A stretch of DNA of 64,000 bases from Haematobia irritans (GCF_050003625.1 NC_134398.1:79764003-79828002), one strand, 5' to 3'. Positions 44,143-57,235 are shown, numbered from the stretch's first letter. Translations and numbers: made by a program. Notes: generated by a model from the letters alone, not told the origin.

Positions 44143-46143
44143 TACACGAACGAAAAAGACTGTTTTTTATATGTTTGGGTGTAAAAATTATATGTTTGGA
44201 ACTCAAATTTTTAAACACAATATTTTTAAGTGCAAGCATATAATGTTCATAAACTAGCATAATATGTTTGGGACATATATGGTAATATGTTAGAACATAT
44301 TATGTTTGGGACATAAAATGTTTGTAAATATAATAGGCTTGGATGCAAACATATATTAATTTAGAAATAGACTATAAACATATATGTGTTTAGAAAGAGA
44401 GACATAAAGTGTATGCTGGAAGTAAAATAATGAAAGTAACCAATTGGCGCTTTAAAAATATATACACAAAGAAAATTCCATTAAAGATTGGAAAAATACT
44501 ATGTGTGAATATAAACAAGTATAAATTTACAAATTTGGAGTAAACATATATATGTTGTGATATAAGACCGCCAAAAATTGTATATGCTTAAGTAAAAAGA
44601 TTAAAATGAGTATTCGGAGAGAAAATTCATTCGGAACCAAGAGAAAAGACATTTAAAAAAAAGCATGAGTTTTGTTTATCATTTTCGCTTTACGGGATTT
44701 TTTTTTTTTTTTTTGTTTCGTCAACACAAATCGGAACGTAGGGCGAGTAAGTCAAAATATTCAAACAAAGGTAATTAAAGGAATCTTCATAAAAACTAAC
44801 GAAAGGGCACTATACACTGAAAAATAGCATGCCCGTTTCCAAAGATTATGTCTCTATTTTAAACATGTTGGTATTGATTCCGAGCCAATGAAGCCGAGAA
44901 TTCAAGTAAGGATACTCTATGAAGCAAATTTTATTTTTTCGATTTTTCAGCTATTTTTAATATGCTATAAAAAGTCCGTTAAAAACAAGACAGTAGAAAT
45001 TGTGCTATGTTTCAAGTAAAAACGTCTTTAAATAAAGTGTTGAAAAACATGTCCTATTTTATAACGATTTTTGCTTTGTAGTCAAGAGACAAAAATGCAA
45101 CAAATTTAAAGAAAATTTCATTAGTTTTAAAGATTTTTTCTGAATTATTAAAGTCAAGTTGACCTTAATTCAAAATTTTTTCTTTCATGTTATGACACCC
45201 ATTTTCAAGTCAAATCACTTAATTATAAGGACAACACGACTTCATTGAAAAGTTTATCGACTTTTGAACATGGAAAAAACTTTATATTAGAGAAATGCGT
45301 CGTCTAAGCTAAGCAAAATTTGTATTCTTATTTTAAGGACATGAAATCTTTGGCCACACGACAAAATTTTTTTCAGTATACTCTTTTTAGAGTTGTTACA
45401 GTAAAATTAAAACATTGGGAAACAGTGAAAAATTAAACGGTAAGATCTATAAAAACAAAGTTTAGTTCCTCTTTATTAATAAGTAGTCCAAGAGGAGTTG
45501 ACGGATACTTTCGAAAATAAAAGCGGACATTGAGTTTGAGTTTTGCCACTAAAATATTTCTCATTTTAACGGCAAAACTCGCATCGGTAAAACCAGAATA
45601 ACATTATAACTTTTTTAGGCAAATTGTATTATAACTTGGTGGGGAATGATTCAAAGCAACAATTGAATAACTTTATTTTCTTTAGAATAAATTATTAAAG
45701 AAAGCAAACAATTGTTCACACCTAAATAAATTTATGTATTGGTTGTAAAATTATTGTTTCGAATTTAAATATAATGTGCTTCTGAATGGTTATCGTTAAC
45801 TTTACGATTCGATGGAAAAATATTTATATATTGCTCGACTTCACATTCTTCCTTTGTAAGAGTTTTTTGAATTTCTTCGAAAATTTCAAACTTGTGTACA
45901 AACCCCTTTTTTGTTACAAATTTTTTATTTTTGCAATAAAAAAAAAAATATATGATTTGAAATCAGTCCATTTCGTTTATATCAAGCACTGTTCTTTTCT
46001 GAATTTAAGTCTTTCATAAGACACACTTTACAGTTTCGTAGTAAAAATTTAATATAATAGTATATAATGTTGAACACCTTTTCGGGATATTCCCAACGTA
46101 TCTGGAATATATGTAAAAAAATAAAAAAAAAAAAATTGGTGTC

Positions 46144-46216
46144 GGTCGAAGCAGGGATCGAACCCAGGATCCTTGGCATGCAATGCGGACGTACCAACCA
46201 CTGCTCCACGTCGCCG
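46144..46216 (-). other. tRNA-like module (GGAGCAGTGG type)
   Basis: Minus strand: CGTGGAGCAGTGGTTGGTAC, loop-like CATTGCATGCC, then GGGTTCGATCCC. Its 5' side faces 46323-46395 at 107 bp. Confidence 0.6.
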
Positions 46217-46322
46217 ACAAATGTATGTTTAACAATGTTATGTTGTTAAACAATGTTATGTTTGCAAGCTATGCTATATAAATATGACTTATAACGATAA
46301 TTATCTCTTGATGACCATAACA

Positions 46323-46395
46323 GCTACGTAGCCCAGTGGTTAGTGTGCTGGGTTACAAACTGTGCGGTCCGCTGTTCGAATCCCCGTCCGGCAAA
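46323..46395 (+). other. tRNA-like module (GCCCAGTGG type)
   Basis: GCTACGTAGCCCAGTGGTTA, GGTTACAAACTGTGCGG and TGTTCGAATCCCC. The A-box and B-box phrases are better kept than the stems, which suggests selection or descent through promoter function rather than tRNA function (inference). Confidence 0.6.
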
Positions 46396-46861
46396 TGGTA
46401 AAATTTAAAAAATTATAAAATTTAATAATTTCTCTTCTACAATGTTTGTATTACAGAAAAAGGTGCTAAGAACTAAAAAACTCATGGAAGTGAGAAAAAT
46501 GTGAGGGAATATACAATTAGGCAGAAAAAAAATTTGAGCACAATCTTCTTTGGGAGAAAATTCTTCTAAGCATATAATATTTTTGGGTTCAAAATTGGTC
46601 CAAACATATTATATGTTCACATAATAACATATAGTTTTTTGGAAGACAACATTATTGAATTTGGATGGAAAAATACATAATGATTGGAACTTAGACTACC
46701 CAAACATATTATATTGTTTAGACCAATATGCTTTCAAACATATTATATATTGGAAGAAATCAAATAGATAAATGTTTGGGCAATACCCAAAAATGTATAT
46801 GCTTGAAGCAAAATGTATTTGGGAGTATATGTTACAGAAGCGATTTCTTTTTGTGGATGTA

Positions 46862-47103
46862 TGTAAAATACATGTCTGTTCATGTATTTTACAGACGGAC
46901 ATCGTTAACTACTAGGACTGGCCCTTCTTGGCGTTACATACAAACACACAAACTTATTATATCATGTATAACAAGAGGCTCTGAATATTATAATTAGGAT
47001 TCACACATCATTAATCTAATTTTAAATCTCGCTTTGAGCTATATTAACAAATCTATTCAATAAACGCCACTTTAAAAACTTTACAAATAGTAAATTTAAT
47101 TAA
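46862..47103. other. Spacer
   Basis: No gene. ACAGACGGACATCGTTAAC at 46892-46910 faintly recalls the HINE microsatellite region. Confidence 0.3.
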
Positions 47104-47390
47104 AAAAAGTATATACGGCCGTAAGTTCGGCAGGCCGAATCTTATGTACATGGATTGCGTAGAAACTTCTACTACAGACTGTCATCCACAATCGAATTAC
47201 TTGGGTTTTGCTAATATTTCCGATGGTTAGGTATCTTAAAACTTCTTAACATCGTCTTCTAAATTGTAAGTTAGTCCATACGTGGTATATATTAGACAAA
47301 AAAAGGTATACATACATAAGTAGAGATCCAGAATTGAAATATGGGGGTCGCTTTATATAGGGGCTGTCTATACTAATGTTAAATTAGAAT
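47104..47390 (-). mobile_element. HINE-1 3'-end fragment
   Basis: AAGTATATACGGCCGTAAGT, a hairpin shortened to TTCGGCAGGCCGAA, and the usual CACAATCGAATTACTTGGG to GGTATATATTAGAC. A scrap of 153-bp-like unit (GGGGTCGCTTTATATAGGGG) follows. The arrays are missing. Confidence 0.7.
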
Positions 47391-47570
47391 TTCTGAAATT
47401 GTCAACCGTTACAAATTGAAATAATTTTTGTATAACAGTTTCAAATTAATTTGTATCTCTAATTGTGAATTATATATCGATAAAAAATAATGTGTAAAAA
47501 CGAATATTCCTCCTCGGAAGTACAGACCCAAGAATTACTTGACTTGCACTTCGACTACCAATTGGTGAGC
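47391..47570. other. Spacer
   Basis: Nothing recognised. Confidence 0.3.
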
Positions 47571-47572
47571 CA

Positions 47573-48019
47573 CACGGACGAAAAAGACTGTTTTTCATAT
47601 GTTTAGATGTAAACATTATATGTTTGGAACTCAAATTTTTTAACACAATATTTTTAAGTGTAAGCATATAATGTTCATAAACTAGCATAACATGTTTGAA
47701 ACGTATATGTTAATATGTTAGAACATATTATGTTTGGGACATACAATGTTTGGAAATATAATATGCTTAGATGCAAACATATATTAATTTAGAAATAGCC
47801 TATAAACATGTATATGTTTAGAAAGAGATACCTAGAGAGTAAGCTGCAAGTAAAATAATGGAAGTAACCAATTGGCGCCTTAAAAATATAACCACACAAA
47901 GAAAATTTCATTAAATTGTTTTTTACAAACAATATTATGTTTGGACCAATCCTGAAAATATATATGCTTGAAGCAAAATGTGTTTGGGGTATATGTAACA
48001 GAAGCAGTTTTTTAGGGTG
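47573..48019 (+). mobile_element. Short CAC element (447 bp)
   Basis: Begins CACGGACGAAAAAGACTG and ends GCAGTTTTTTAGGGTG. CA stands on both sides (47571-47572, 48020-48021). It is a deletion form of the long element: both outer ~200 bp are kept, while the tRNA-like pair and middle are gone. Confidence 0.8.
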
Positions 48020-48021
48020 CA

Positions 48022-48391
48022 CCTGTATTTAATAAGGGTTTACTATCACTTGAAATATCTTGTGTTTGTTTTCCTTTTACCGGCGTATAATATCTCTAAT
48101 ACAGAGATCTTATACCACATAGGAATTCAAGTCGCTTTCCCTGCAACTACAGCTTGATTTTGGTGGTCATTTCATTCCTCCTATGATTATAACAATCCTG
48201 CAATACAATCCATAATTTTATTTCCACTCGTATTTGGCAGCACACAAGCAGCAAGAGGGTGATAGTGACAAGATCCAAGCATGGCACTCCTGGGTTCCAT
48301 TTGCTCTTTAATCCCACTCTTTCTCAACATCCACTTCCTTGGTCTTTGTTCATCTGTCATCCAATTGTTCAGGCGCTATATAACAAACAAT
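48022..48391. other. Low-copy-looking spacer
   Basis: Less AT-rich; no domain or exon recognised. Confidence 0.35.
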
Positions 48392-48849
48392 TACACCCTC
48401 AAAAAAAATCGATTCTGTAACATATACTCCCAAACATATTTTGCTTCAAGCATATACATTTTTGGGTATTGCCCAAACATTTATATGTTTGATTTCTTCT
48501 AATATATAATATGTTTGAAAGCATATTGGTCTAAACAATATAATATCTTTGGGTAGTCTAAGTTCCAAACATTTTGTATTTTTCCATCCAAATTCAATAA
48601 TGTTGTCTTCCAAAAAACTATATGTTCTTATGTGAACATATAATATGTTTGGAAACATTTTGAACCCAAAAATATTATATGCTTAGAAGAATTTTCTCCC
48701 AAAGAAGATTGTGCTCAAAATTTTTTTTCTGCCTAATTGTATATTCCCTCACATTTTTCTCACTTCCACGAGTTTTTAGCACCTTTTTCTGTAATACAAA
48801 CATTTTAGAAGAAATTATTATATTTTATAATTTTTTTAATTTTACCTTT

Positions 48850-48921
48850 TGCCGGACGGGGATTCGAACAGCGGACCACACAGTTCGTAAGCCAGCACAC
48901 TAACCACTGGCCTACGTAGCT
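48850..48921 (-). other. tRNA-like module (GCCCAGTGG type)
   Basis: Minus strand: ACGTAGGCCAGTGGTTAGTG, then TGTTCGAATCCCCGTCCGGC. Paired head to head with 49045-49118 across 123 bp. Confidence 0.6.
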
Positions 48922-49044
48922 GTTATGGTCATCAAGAGATAATTATCGTTATAAGTTATATTTATATAGCATAGCTTGCGGCGCCCACGAGCCGATGCAA
49001 ACATAACATTGATTAACAACATAACATTGTTAAACATACATTTG

Positions 49045-49118
49045 TTGGCAGCGTGGAGCAGTGGTTGGTCGTCCGCCTTGCGTGACAGGGGACCTGGGTT
49101 CGATCCCTGCTTCGACCA
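49045..49118 (+). other. tRNA-like module (GGAGCAGTGG type)
   Basis: GGCAGCGTGGAGCAGTGG, then GGGTTCGATCCCTGCTTCG. The anticodon-loop region reads CCTTGCGTGACAGG. The best-preserved B box of the set. Confidence 0.6.
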
Positions 49119-51074
49119 AGACCATTTTTTTTAAATATATTTTTTAACATATATTCCAGATACGTTCGGAAGTTCCCGAAAAGGTGTTCAGCATTACATA
49201 CTATTATATTACATTTTTACTACGAAATTGTAAAGTGTGTTTTATAAAAGACTTAATGTCAGAAAAGAAAAGTGCTTGATATAAACGAAATGGACTGAGT
49301 TCAAATCAAATATTATTTTTTTATTGCAACAATAAAAATTGTGAAACAAATAAAGGTTTTTGTATACAAGTTTAAAATTTTCGAAGAAATTCAAAAACTC
49401 TTACAAAAGAAGAACGTGAAGTCGAGTATATATAAATATTTTTCCATCGAATCCTAAGGTTAACGATAACCATTCAAAAGCACATTATATTTAAATTCTA
49501 AACAGTAATTTTAAAACAGCACACAAATTTATTTTGGTGTGAACAATTGTTTGCTAGCATGTTACACCATTAATTTAGAAATACAATAAATAAATATGAA
49601 TTTTTATTAACGAATAATTTTGTACTTAATTTAATCTTAAGGCCGGTATAAATTGGCATTATCACGTTAAACCGGCCATGTTTACCCTTTTACTTTTCTT
49701 TAATAATTTCTTTTAAAGAAAATAAACTTATTCAGTTGTTGTTTTGGATCTTTCACCACCATGTTATAATACAATTTACAGGAAAAAGTTGTAATGTTAT
49801 TCTGGTTTTGCCGCTAAAATGAGAAATAATTTTAGCGGCAAAACTCGAACTCAATGCCCACTTTTATTTTCGAAAAAAATCCGTCAACTCCTCTTGCACT
49901 ACTCATTAATAAAGAGGAACTAATCTTTGTTTTTATAGATCTTCAAAGGTCGATACTTTCAATGAAGTCGTGTTGTCGTTATAATTAAGTGATTTGACTT
50001 AAAAATGGGTATCATAACATGAAAGAACAAATTTTCGATTAAGGTCAACTTTAATAATTCAGAAAAATTGTTTAAAATTAATGAAACTGTCTTTAAATTT
50101 GTTGCATTTTTGCATCTTGACTACAAAGCAAAAATCATTCAAAAATAGGATATGTTTTTCAATACTTTATTTTAAAGACATTTTTTACTTGAAACATAGC
50201 ATAATTTCTACTGGAAGTCTTGTTTTTAACGGACATTTTATAGCATATGAAAAAAGCTGAAAAAGCGAAAAATTTAAATGTGCTTCGTAGAGTCAAGTAC
50301 ACCATTTAAAAGATAATTGTGTCTTAAAAGCATCCTTACTTGTATTCTCCGCTTCTTTGGTTCGGAATCAATATCAAAATTGTTAAAGTGGAGACACAAT
50401 CTTTGGAACCGGACATGCTTTTTGTTCAGTGTATAGTGCCCTTTCGTTAGTTTTTATGGAGATCCCTTTAATTACCTTTGTTTGAATATTTTGACTTACT
50501 CGTCCTACGTTCCGATTTGTTTTGACGAAACAAAAAAATTGTGCCCGTAATGCGAAAATGATAAAAAAAACTCATGCTCTTTTTTTCAAATATATTTTAT
50601 CTTGGTTCCGAATGAATTTTCTCTCCGAATACTCATTTTAATATTTTACTTAAGCATATACAATATAATATGTTTACTTATAATATGTAAATTTATACTT
50701 GTTTATATTCACACGTAGTATTTTTCCTATATTTAATGAAATTTTCTTTGTGTATATATATTTGTAATGCGCCAATTGGTTACTTTCATTATTTTACTTC
50801 CAGCATACACTTTGTCTCTCTTTGGAAACACATATATGTTTATGGGCTATTTCTAAATTAATATATGTTTGCATCCAAGCATATTATATTTACAAATATT
50901 TTATGTCCCAAACATAATATGTTCTAACATATTAACATATATGTCCCAAACATATTATGCTAGTTTATGAACATTATATGTTTGCACTCAAAAATATTGT
51001 GTTTAAAAATTTGAGTTCCAAACATATAATGTTTATACCCAAACATATGAAAAACAGTCTTTTTCGTCCGTGTA

Positions 51075-51400
51075 TGAACCTATATGGAACAATTTTTGTG
51101 GGATTGAGATCGGTTTATCTGGGGGCTATATATAACTATAGAGCGATATGGACCAAGTTTGGCATGGTTGTTAGCGGCCATATACTAGCACTATATACCA
51201 AATTTCAACCGAATCGGATGAATTTAGTTCCTCCAAGAGGCTCCGCAACCCAAATCTTGGTTTATATGGGGCTATACGTAAAAGTAGTCCTATATGGCCC
51301 ATTTGCAATACCATCCGACCTACATCAATGAAAATTACTTGTGCCAAGTCTCAAGTCGATAGCTTATTTCCTTCGGATGTTAGCGTGATTTCGACAGACT
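51075..51400 (-). mobile_element. HINE-1 fragment
   Basis: One and a half 153-bp-like units, then TGTGCCAAGTCTCAAGTCGA and TTAGCGTGATTTCGACAGAC. It breaks off where the microsatellite should start. Confidence 0.7.
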
Positions 51401-52130
51401 TCCCCGCACATAAAGAGGAACAGAATAAATACATGCACGTGACATCGAATAAAGCATTTCTTTTTAAATTTTTGAAGTATGGGATGTATAAGGACTGTCT
51501 CTATCTCAAAGCTAATTTCACACTAGGAAGTGAGTACTTAAGCTACCAACTCCTCTCCCATAATAATGGAATCCACCATTGTATTGCGTTGCCGACATAT
51601 CTCCATAACTCATTTCTTTGTGATTTTTAGTAGCTTCAGCAGAAATTGCATACAATAGAAATTCAGTCAATGCCGCACACATGAAATGAATGCACCCACA
51701 GCGCATGATGCAAAATTGTTGGGGAAGTGGTGAGATACTTGAAACATTAAAATAACATCAAGAACACGAGACGTCGTGCTGCACAATATGAGCGTGCCAT
51801 TTCATCCGGAGTCATGACACAAAACAGATGCAGTACCGCCATCAGTCCTTCACCTGTTAATTCGCTTGAGCACCATCATAGAATAAGTGTTCTGCAACCG
51901 CTTGATATTTACCGTTAAACCTGGATCTTTTTTTCTGAGCAAATTTGTACTAAGGCCACATTTACCTATATAGCCAAACCAATATTTGCAGAATTCGATT
52001 TTGCAGTTCTCAAATAGTTTTGACATTGGATTTGGCTAGATTTGGTAGTTCGTGGGAAATTGGGGTTCAATATTTAAAATGTTATAATTTGTTTATTTCT
52101 GAATAAAAGACATGTTTTAGTAATATATTA
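51401..52130. other. Low-copy-looking spacer
   Basis: Higher GC than the repeats; no relation elsewhere in the window. No exon recognised. Confidence 0.35.
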
Positions 52131-52174
52131 AATATATTTATTAAGAATCAACAGCATCGACTGGCCTTGAAATA

Positions 52175-52460
52175 TTAGTTTATTATTCCACTATTTCCAA
52201 TTGTCATGTTATCAACTGTAAAACGCATTTTTTTCTTCTTCTTGTACTTTTCACTTTTAATAAGTTGCTGCCTACCGATTTTGTCCTCCTCGAACAATTT
52301 CAATACCTACAAATAGAAAAAAGTCATAAACCAATTTTTTTCATAATAGGTTAGCGTCACTGAATATTACCTGATAATTGAAGATTCCAAAATGATGACG
52401 AATGAAGGGGTTGTTATTCTTCTGGTGTTTTCTTTCTTTATACACCATAACGATAGACAT
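52175..52460 (-). CDS. Small two-exon gene, function unknown
   Basis: Exon 1 (52460 to 52371) is 30 codons, starting MSIVMVYKERKHQKNNNPFI after AACAACAAACAAT. The donor is CAG|GTAATATTC. The 64-bp intron has GCTAACC as a good fly branch point and ends TTTTCTATTTGTAG. Exon 2 (52306 to 52175) gives VLKLFEEDKIGRQQLIKSEK, YKKKKKMRFTVDN and ends GNSGIIN. The total is 73 residues, strongly basic, with no signal peptide or membrane segment. AATAAA lies about 33 bp past the stop (52142-52137). Every gene signal is in place. I recognise no family; it may be a small nuclear or ribosome-associated protein, or the tail of a larger gene. Confidence 0.6.
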
Positions 52461-53171
52461 ATTGTTTGTTGTTTATGTTTCTCACTAATTTAAAATAGCA
52501 AATATTTTATATATTTTATTTGTTATTTATTATATTATTTTATTAAATTATTTTTTTAACAATCACTCCGTACACCATAACAACACGATTCCAACTAAAA
52601 ACACAACCCACGCATATCATATCGATAACATCGATGACAGGTAGATAAAAGAAATATAGGAAATTTTCCTATATTCTAACAAGTGTGTTTCCTTAAGTTT
52701 GGAAAGTATTGAATACTTCTTAGTACGAATGAACTAAAGTATTTTCTATGCCAAGTGTTATTCGTATATATGTTAAGCTTTCTATAATAAAGGAAGTCAG
52801 AATTATTCTCATTTTATAAGAAAATTTCCTAAATTTGAGGAAACTTGGTTTTAGTTCGATTTTTGTTTATTTTTACAAATGTTTTCTTATCAGTGAATAA
52901 AAATTTCTTATTCAGTAGTAAATTCTTATACTCAGCGAAGAAAATAGTATTAGTAAAATTCCATGCCTTATTCTAGTTAATGCACTATTATGTTGCCGCA
53001 ATTATCTGTAAATTTAGAAATACTTCCATAAACATATAAATGTTTTGTGAAACAATAAATTGTACAAAATAAATTTAAAATTACACTTGCTATCTTCGCA
53101 ACGAATTCATGTTTTGTTGCAGCATACCTCTCAAAAGAAGAAGCATCCTTGTGGGTGGAACCATTTTACCG
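52461..53171. other. Upstream region of the small gene, palindrome-rich
   Basis: Contains TATCGATAACATCGATGA (52621-52638) and a fold-back, AATATAGGAAATTTTCCTATA-like, at 52652-52675. AGGAAANTTTCCT motifs recur to about 52870. No further exon recognised. Confidence 0.35.
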
Positions 53172-53960
53172 CACAGAAAAAACAACATTTCTACCACACA
53201 ACTACATATGGACGTGTTATTGAATACATATCAAACGAGTAGATGACATTTTTCGTCGACTTGATTACATTTTTCGTCAATTTGACGACTTTAATTGTTC
53301 TCATACATCTTGGAAGATCATTAAAAACAACCATGTGAATAAATGTTTGCTTAAATTCTCGTTTGAGTTAAATTAAATGTGGAGAGAGCATGATATACCC
53401 AACAAAAAATAACTTTGCTCTCTTTAATAAAAACAGTGTACAGTTATTTGAAAAAAGAACGTAACAGGCGCATTTGGCTGTGAGTGTGTTTTTTAGGTAG
53501 AGAAATAAATACACATCTACAGAACGTATGCATTTTATCATCGCTTTGAACACTGTTTCGTCACAATGACGATTGATTCGACTTTTAGATGTTTCACTTT
53601 AGTGCTAATGGAAAATATAAATTACAATGGAAATGGTAAATATAAATTATATCGTTTTTGTTTTATTTAATATTGAGATTTTTTCGACACATATTTCAGA
53701 GAAAAGTGTGTTTCATCAATTTGAAGATTCTTTCATCGCATTGACGAAAATCAGCATCCTTGATACATCATGGAAATAAAACACTTAAAACTTTTGTCCA
53801 ACTTATACTAAAATGAGGAATTCATATAAAGGGACTTCACATAAATGAAATAAATTTAAATCAAATAATAATTTTGGTTAACTTTCCCTGAATCGGGAAG
53901 AAAATAATTTCGTCTCGTAGACAAAACTAGATCGTCAAAATGACGAACTATAAAAAGAAA
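53172..53960. mobile_element. Possible CAC-type element with TTCGTCA/TGACGAA motifs
   Basis: A CACAGAAAAAACAACATTTC start is followed by dispersed TTTTCGTCAATTTGACGA, TTCGTCACAATGACGA and GATCGTCAAAATGACGAAC. The pattern (one short self-complementary motif repeated inside CACAGAAAAA ends) matches the other CAC MITEs, but I could not place the right end or a duplication. Confidence 0.35.
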
Positions 53961-54059
53961 AAAAAAATGTCTTTGATAACCACTATGTGGTTTAGTGTAT
54001 AATGAATGGTTTGGGAAGTAATATTCAAATAAATTACAATTATATGCTTCTTGTTGCTA

Positions 54060-54377
54060 CACCAAAAAAATAACTTCTTTAACATATTTCACAAACATAT
54101 TTTGCGGGGAAGCACATATATTTCTAGATATTGCCGAAAAATTGTGATATTTGTTGTATGTGAAATAGGTTTGGAACACTTTCTCCAAAACAAAATTGTG
54201 CTCCTACTGAAATTAAAAATTATTTCTCGCAATTTGAATATATAGTATATTAATATTTTTCCATCGAATCCTATAGCTTTTAAACGATAACCATTTTTTA
54301 GTGTCCGTGGACTCCTCTTGGTCTCCCCATTAACACAGAGGAACTATACTTTTTTTTTGTAAATCTCACTATTTAAT
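54060..54377 (-). mobile_element. CAC element fragment, interrupted by HINE-1
   Basis: Begins CACCAAAAAAATAACTTC after TA and matches, inverted, the right end and part of the middle of the long element, with a large deletion. It stops in ATTTAATT at 54371-54378. The matching TTTTTCACTGTTTC resumes at about 56322, so the HINE-1 copy between them is a clean insertion. Confidence 0.65.
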
Positions 54378-56325
54378 TATACCCTCCATCATAGGATGGG
54401 GGTATATTAACTTTGTCATTCCGTTTGTAACACATCGAAATATTGCTCTAAGACCCCATAAAGTATATATATTCTGGGTCGTGGTGAAATTCTGAGTCGA
54501 TCTAAGCATGTCCGTCCGTCCGTCCGTCTGTTGAAATCACGCTAACTTCCGAACGAAACAAGCTATCGACTTGAAACTTGGCACAAGTAGTTGTTATCGA
54601 TGTAGGTCGGATTGTATTGAAAATGGGCCATATCGGTCCACTTTTACGTATAGCCCCCATATAAAGGGACCCTCAGATTTGGCTTGTGGAGCCTCTAACA
54701 GAAGCATATTTCATCCGATCCGGCTGAAATTTGGTATATGGTGTTGGTATATGGTCTCTAACAACCATGCAAAAATTGGTCCACATCGGTCCATAATTAC
54801 ATATAGCCCCCATATAAACCGATCCCCAGATTTGGCTTGCGGAGCCTAAAAGAGAAGCAAATTTCATCCGATCCGGCTGAAATTTGGTACATGGTGTTGG
54901 TATACGGTCTCTAACAACTATGCAAAAATTGGTTCACATCGGTCCATAATTATATATAGCCCCCATATAAACCGATCCCCAGATTTGGTTTGCGGAGCCT
55001 CAAAGAGAAGAAAATTTCATCCGATCCGGCAGAAATTTGGTACATGATGTTGGTATATGGTCTCTAACAACCATGCAAAAATTGGTTCACATCGGTCCAT
55101 AATTATATATGGCGCCCATATAAACCGATCCCCAGATTTGGCTTGCGGAGCTTCAAAGAGAAGCAAATTTCATCCGATACGGCTGAAATTTGGTACATGG
55201 TATTGGTATATGGTCTCTAACAACCGTGCAAAAATTGGTCCACATCGGTCCGTAATTATATATGGCGCCCATATAAACCGATCCCCAGATTTGGGTTGCG
55301 GAGCCTCAAAGATAAGCAAATTTCATCCGATCCGCCTGAAATTTGGTACATGATATTGGTATGTGGTCTCTAACAACCGTGCAAAAATTGGTCCACATCG
55401 GTTCATAATTATATATAGCCCCTATATAAACCGATCCCCAGATTTGGCTTGCAAAGTCTCCAAGAGAAGCAAATTTCATCCAATCCGGTTGTAATTTGGA
55501 ACATGGTGTTAGTATATGATCCTTAACAACCGTGCCAGAATTGGTCCATATCGGTCCATAATTACATATAGCCCCCATATAAAACATTCTCCAGATTTGA
55601 CCTCCGGAGCCTCTTGGAGGAGTAAAATTCATCCGATCCGGTTCAAATTAGGCACGTGGTGTTAGTATATGGTCGCTAACAACCATACCAAAATTGGTCC
55701 AATCACACAAAAATTGGTCCATATCGGTTCATAATCATGGTTGCCACTAGAGCCAAAAATAATCTACCAAAATTTTATTTCTATAGAAAATTTTGTCAAA
55801 ATTTTATTTCTATAGAAAATTTTATTCGGTTCATAATAAAATTTTCATCATTGTCAAAATTTTATTTCTATAGAAAATTTTGTCAAAATTTTATTTCTAT
55901 AGAAAATTTTGTTCAAATTTTATTCGGTTCATAATCATGGTTGCCACTCGAGCCAAAAATAATCTACCAAGATTTTATTTCTATAGAAAATTTTGTCAAA
56001 AGTTTATTTCTATAGAAAATTTTGTTAAAATTTTATTTCTGTAGAAAATGTTGTCAAAATTGTATGTCTACTTTGTCAAACTGAATTATATACGTATTGG
56101 ATCGATCTTTTTTGATTTAATATATACCACGTATGGACTTACATACAATTTAGAAGATGGTGTTAGGAGGTTTTAAGATACCTTGCCATCGGCAAGCGTT
56201 ACCGCAACTTAAGTAATTCGATTGTGGATGGCAGTGTTTAGATGAAGTTTCTACGCAATCCATGATGGAGGGTACATAAGCTTCGGCCTGGCCGAACTTA
56301 CGGCCGTATACACTTGTTTTTCACT
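54378..56325 (+). mobile_element. HINE-1 full-length copy
   Basis: ATACCCTCCATCATAGGATG start, TA core, GTCC microsatellite, unique part, six 153-bp units (about 54680-55740), 28-bp array, sub-terminal repeat (CAATCCATGATGGAGGGTAC), hairpin TTCGGCCTGGCCGAA and end CGTATACACTTG. Very similar to 8704-10907 but with fewer units in both arrays. Inserted into a T run (AATTTTTCACTG in the copy at about 45425, inverted). Confidence 0.8.
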
Positions 56326-56339
56326 GTTTCTACTTTTTA

Positions 56340-57004
56340 CTGTCTAGATTTGTTTTGATGAGGATGTAAATAAAAACACCCACATAAAATGAGAATAAAC
56401 AATAAAATACATCACTATTCACTATTACTGTAACCTATAAAAGAGAGTATTAATTATTAATATATAATAATTTATGTATTTTTCATAGTTTAAATTTGTA
56501 CTTTTGTTTGTCTGCATATATTGACCAAAGACAATAAATTTTAGGAAGATGTGTATTGAGCTTGTTCTTCCTCTTTTTCTCGAGAAAACAGAGATTAGTA
56601 CATGTTCCATGAGAAGTTGCCACTTTTTCGGTTTCCCTTTTAATTTTGCATTCGTAACAAAACATAATTTACTTATTTTAGCAAATTTTTTTAACTTTTA
56701 AAAGAACAAAAACACTTCGGACAATATCTTATATAATTAATAATTTAGTGCAATCTACAAGGACTTTCATGAAAATAGCAAAATAAAAATTGTCGTCATC
56801 AACCAATAAGTTTGATTTTTCTATAAGTATGATACTAATCTTTTTTTTTTTTTTTTGATTTTGATTTTGCGACATTTGTGTGAAAATGTCGTCAACGATT
56901 TTTGTGAAGTGGCCACAGTATGTCTTCAAAGATTTAAAACGGTCGTGAACGATTCATTGAGGATGTCTTGTAGACAAATACCACTGGGATCTTCAGTAAA
57001 TTTA
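56340..57004. other. Spacer, no supported gene
   Basis: A 60-codon minus-strand frame (56665-56483) starts MFCYECKIKRETEKVATSHG and has CYEC and CTNLC, faintly like a zinc ribbon, but lies in low-complexity sequence and has no partner exon. Confidence 0.3.
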
Positions 57005-57235
57005 TGGTCTTTGATTTTGACTTACTCCTCGTATAACACGATTTGTTTTGAAGCCACGATAAGAAAAAAATGATGCTGATGTAGGTTAACAAAACACATA
57101 CCCACACATACATAAAATGCTGCTCTCAATGCAAAAATACATGCTCATTTTATTCAAATGACTATTCTCTTTGTCGCTCTCTTCTTCTCTAAGTTATGGT
57201 AAGTGTTTAAAAGCATCTCTAAGTGGTCCAACCGT
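57005..57235. mobile_element. CAC element scrap
   Basis: ACAAAACACATACCCACACA and AAAATGCTGCTCTCAATGC match 11755-11800 in the inverted CAC copy. No ends. Confidence 0.5.

Larger units (their letters stand above)
44145..46859 (+). mobile_element. Long CAC element, full length (2.7 kb)
   Basis: Begins CACGAACGAAAAAGACTG after TA (44143-44144) and ends TTTCTTTTTGTGGATG before TA (46860-46861). It matches 4027-7120 without the insertion at 4620 and matches 48394-51072 inverted. It contains a head-to-head tRNA-like pair near the right end. The longest frames are under 80 codons; no transposase. The TA duplication suggests a Tc1/mariner or other TA-targeting machinery, but the ends match none I know. 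Confidence 0.8.
48394..51072 (-). mobile_element. Long CAC element, full length (inverted)
   Basis: CACCCTCAAAAAAAATCGAT follows TA (48392-48393); it ends CAGTCTTTTTCGTCCGTG before TA (51073-51074). 2679 bp. Inverted counterpart of 44145-46859 with the same order of parts. The right flank is HINE-1 satellite sequence (TATGAACCTATATGGAACAA). Confidence 0.8.

Noticed and set aside
56483..56665. Zinc-ribbon protein on the minus strand
   Set aside because: Cys spacing is irregular, the frame is 60 codons in low-complexity DNA and no partner exon is seen.
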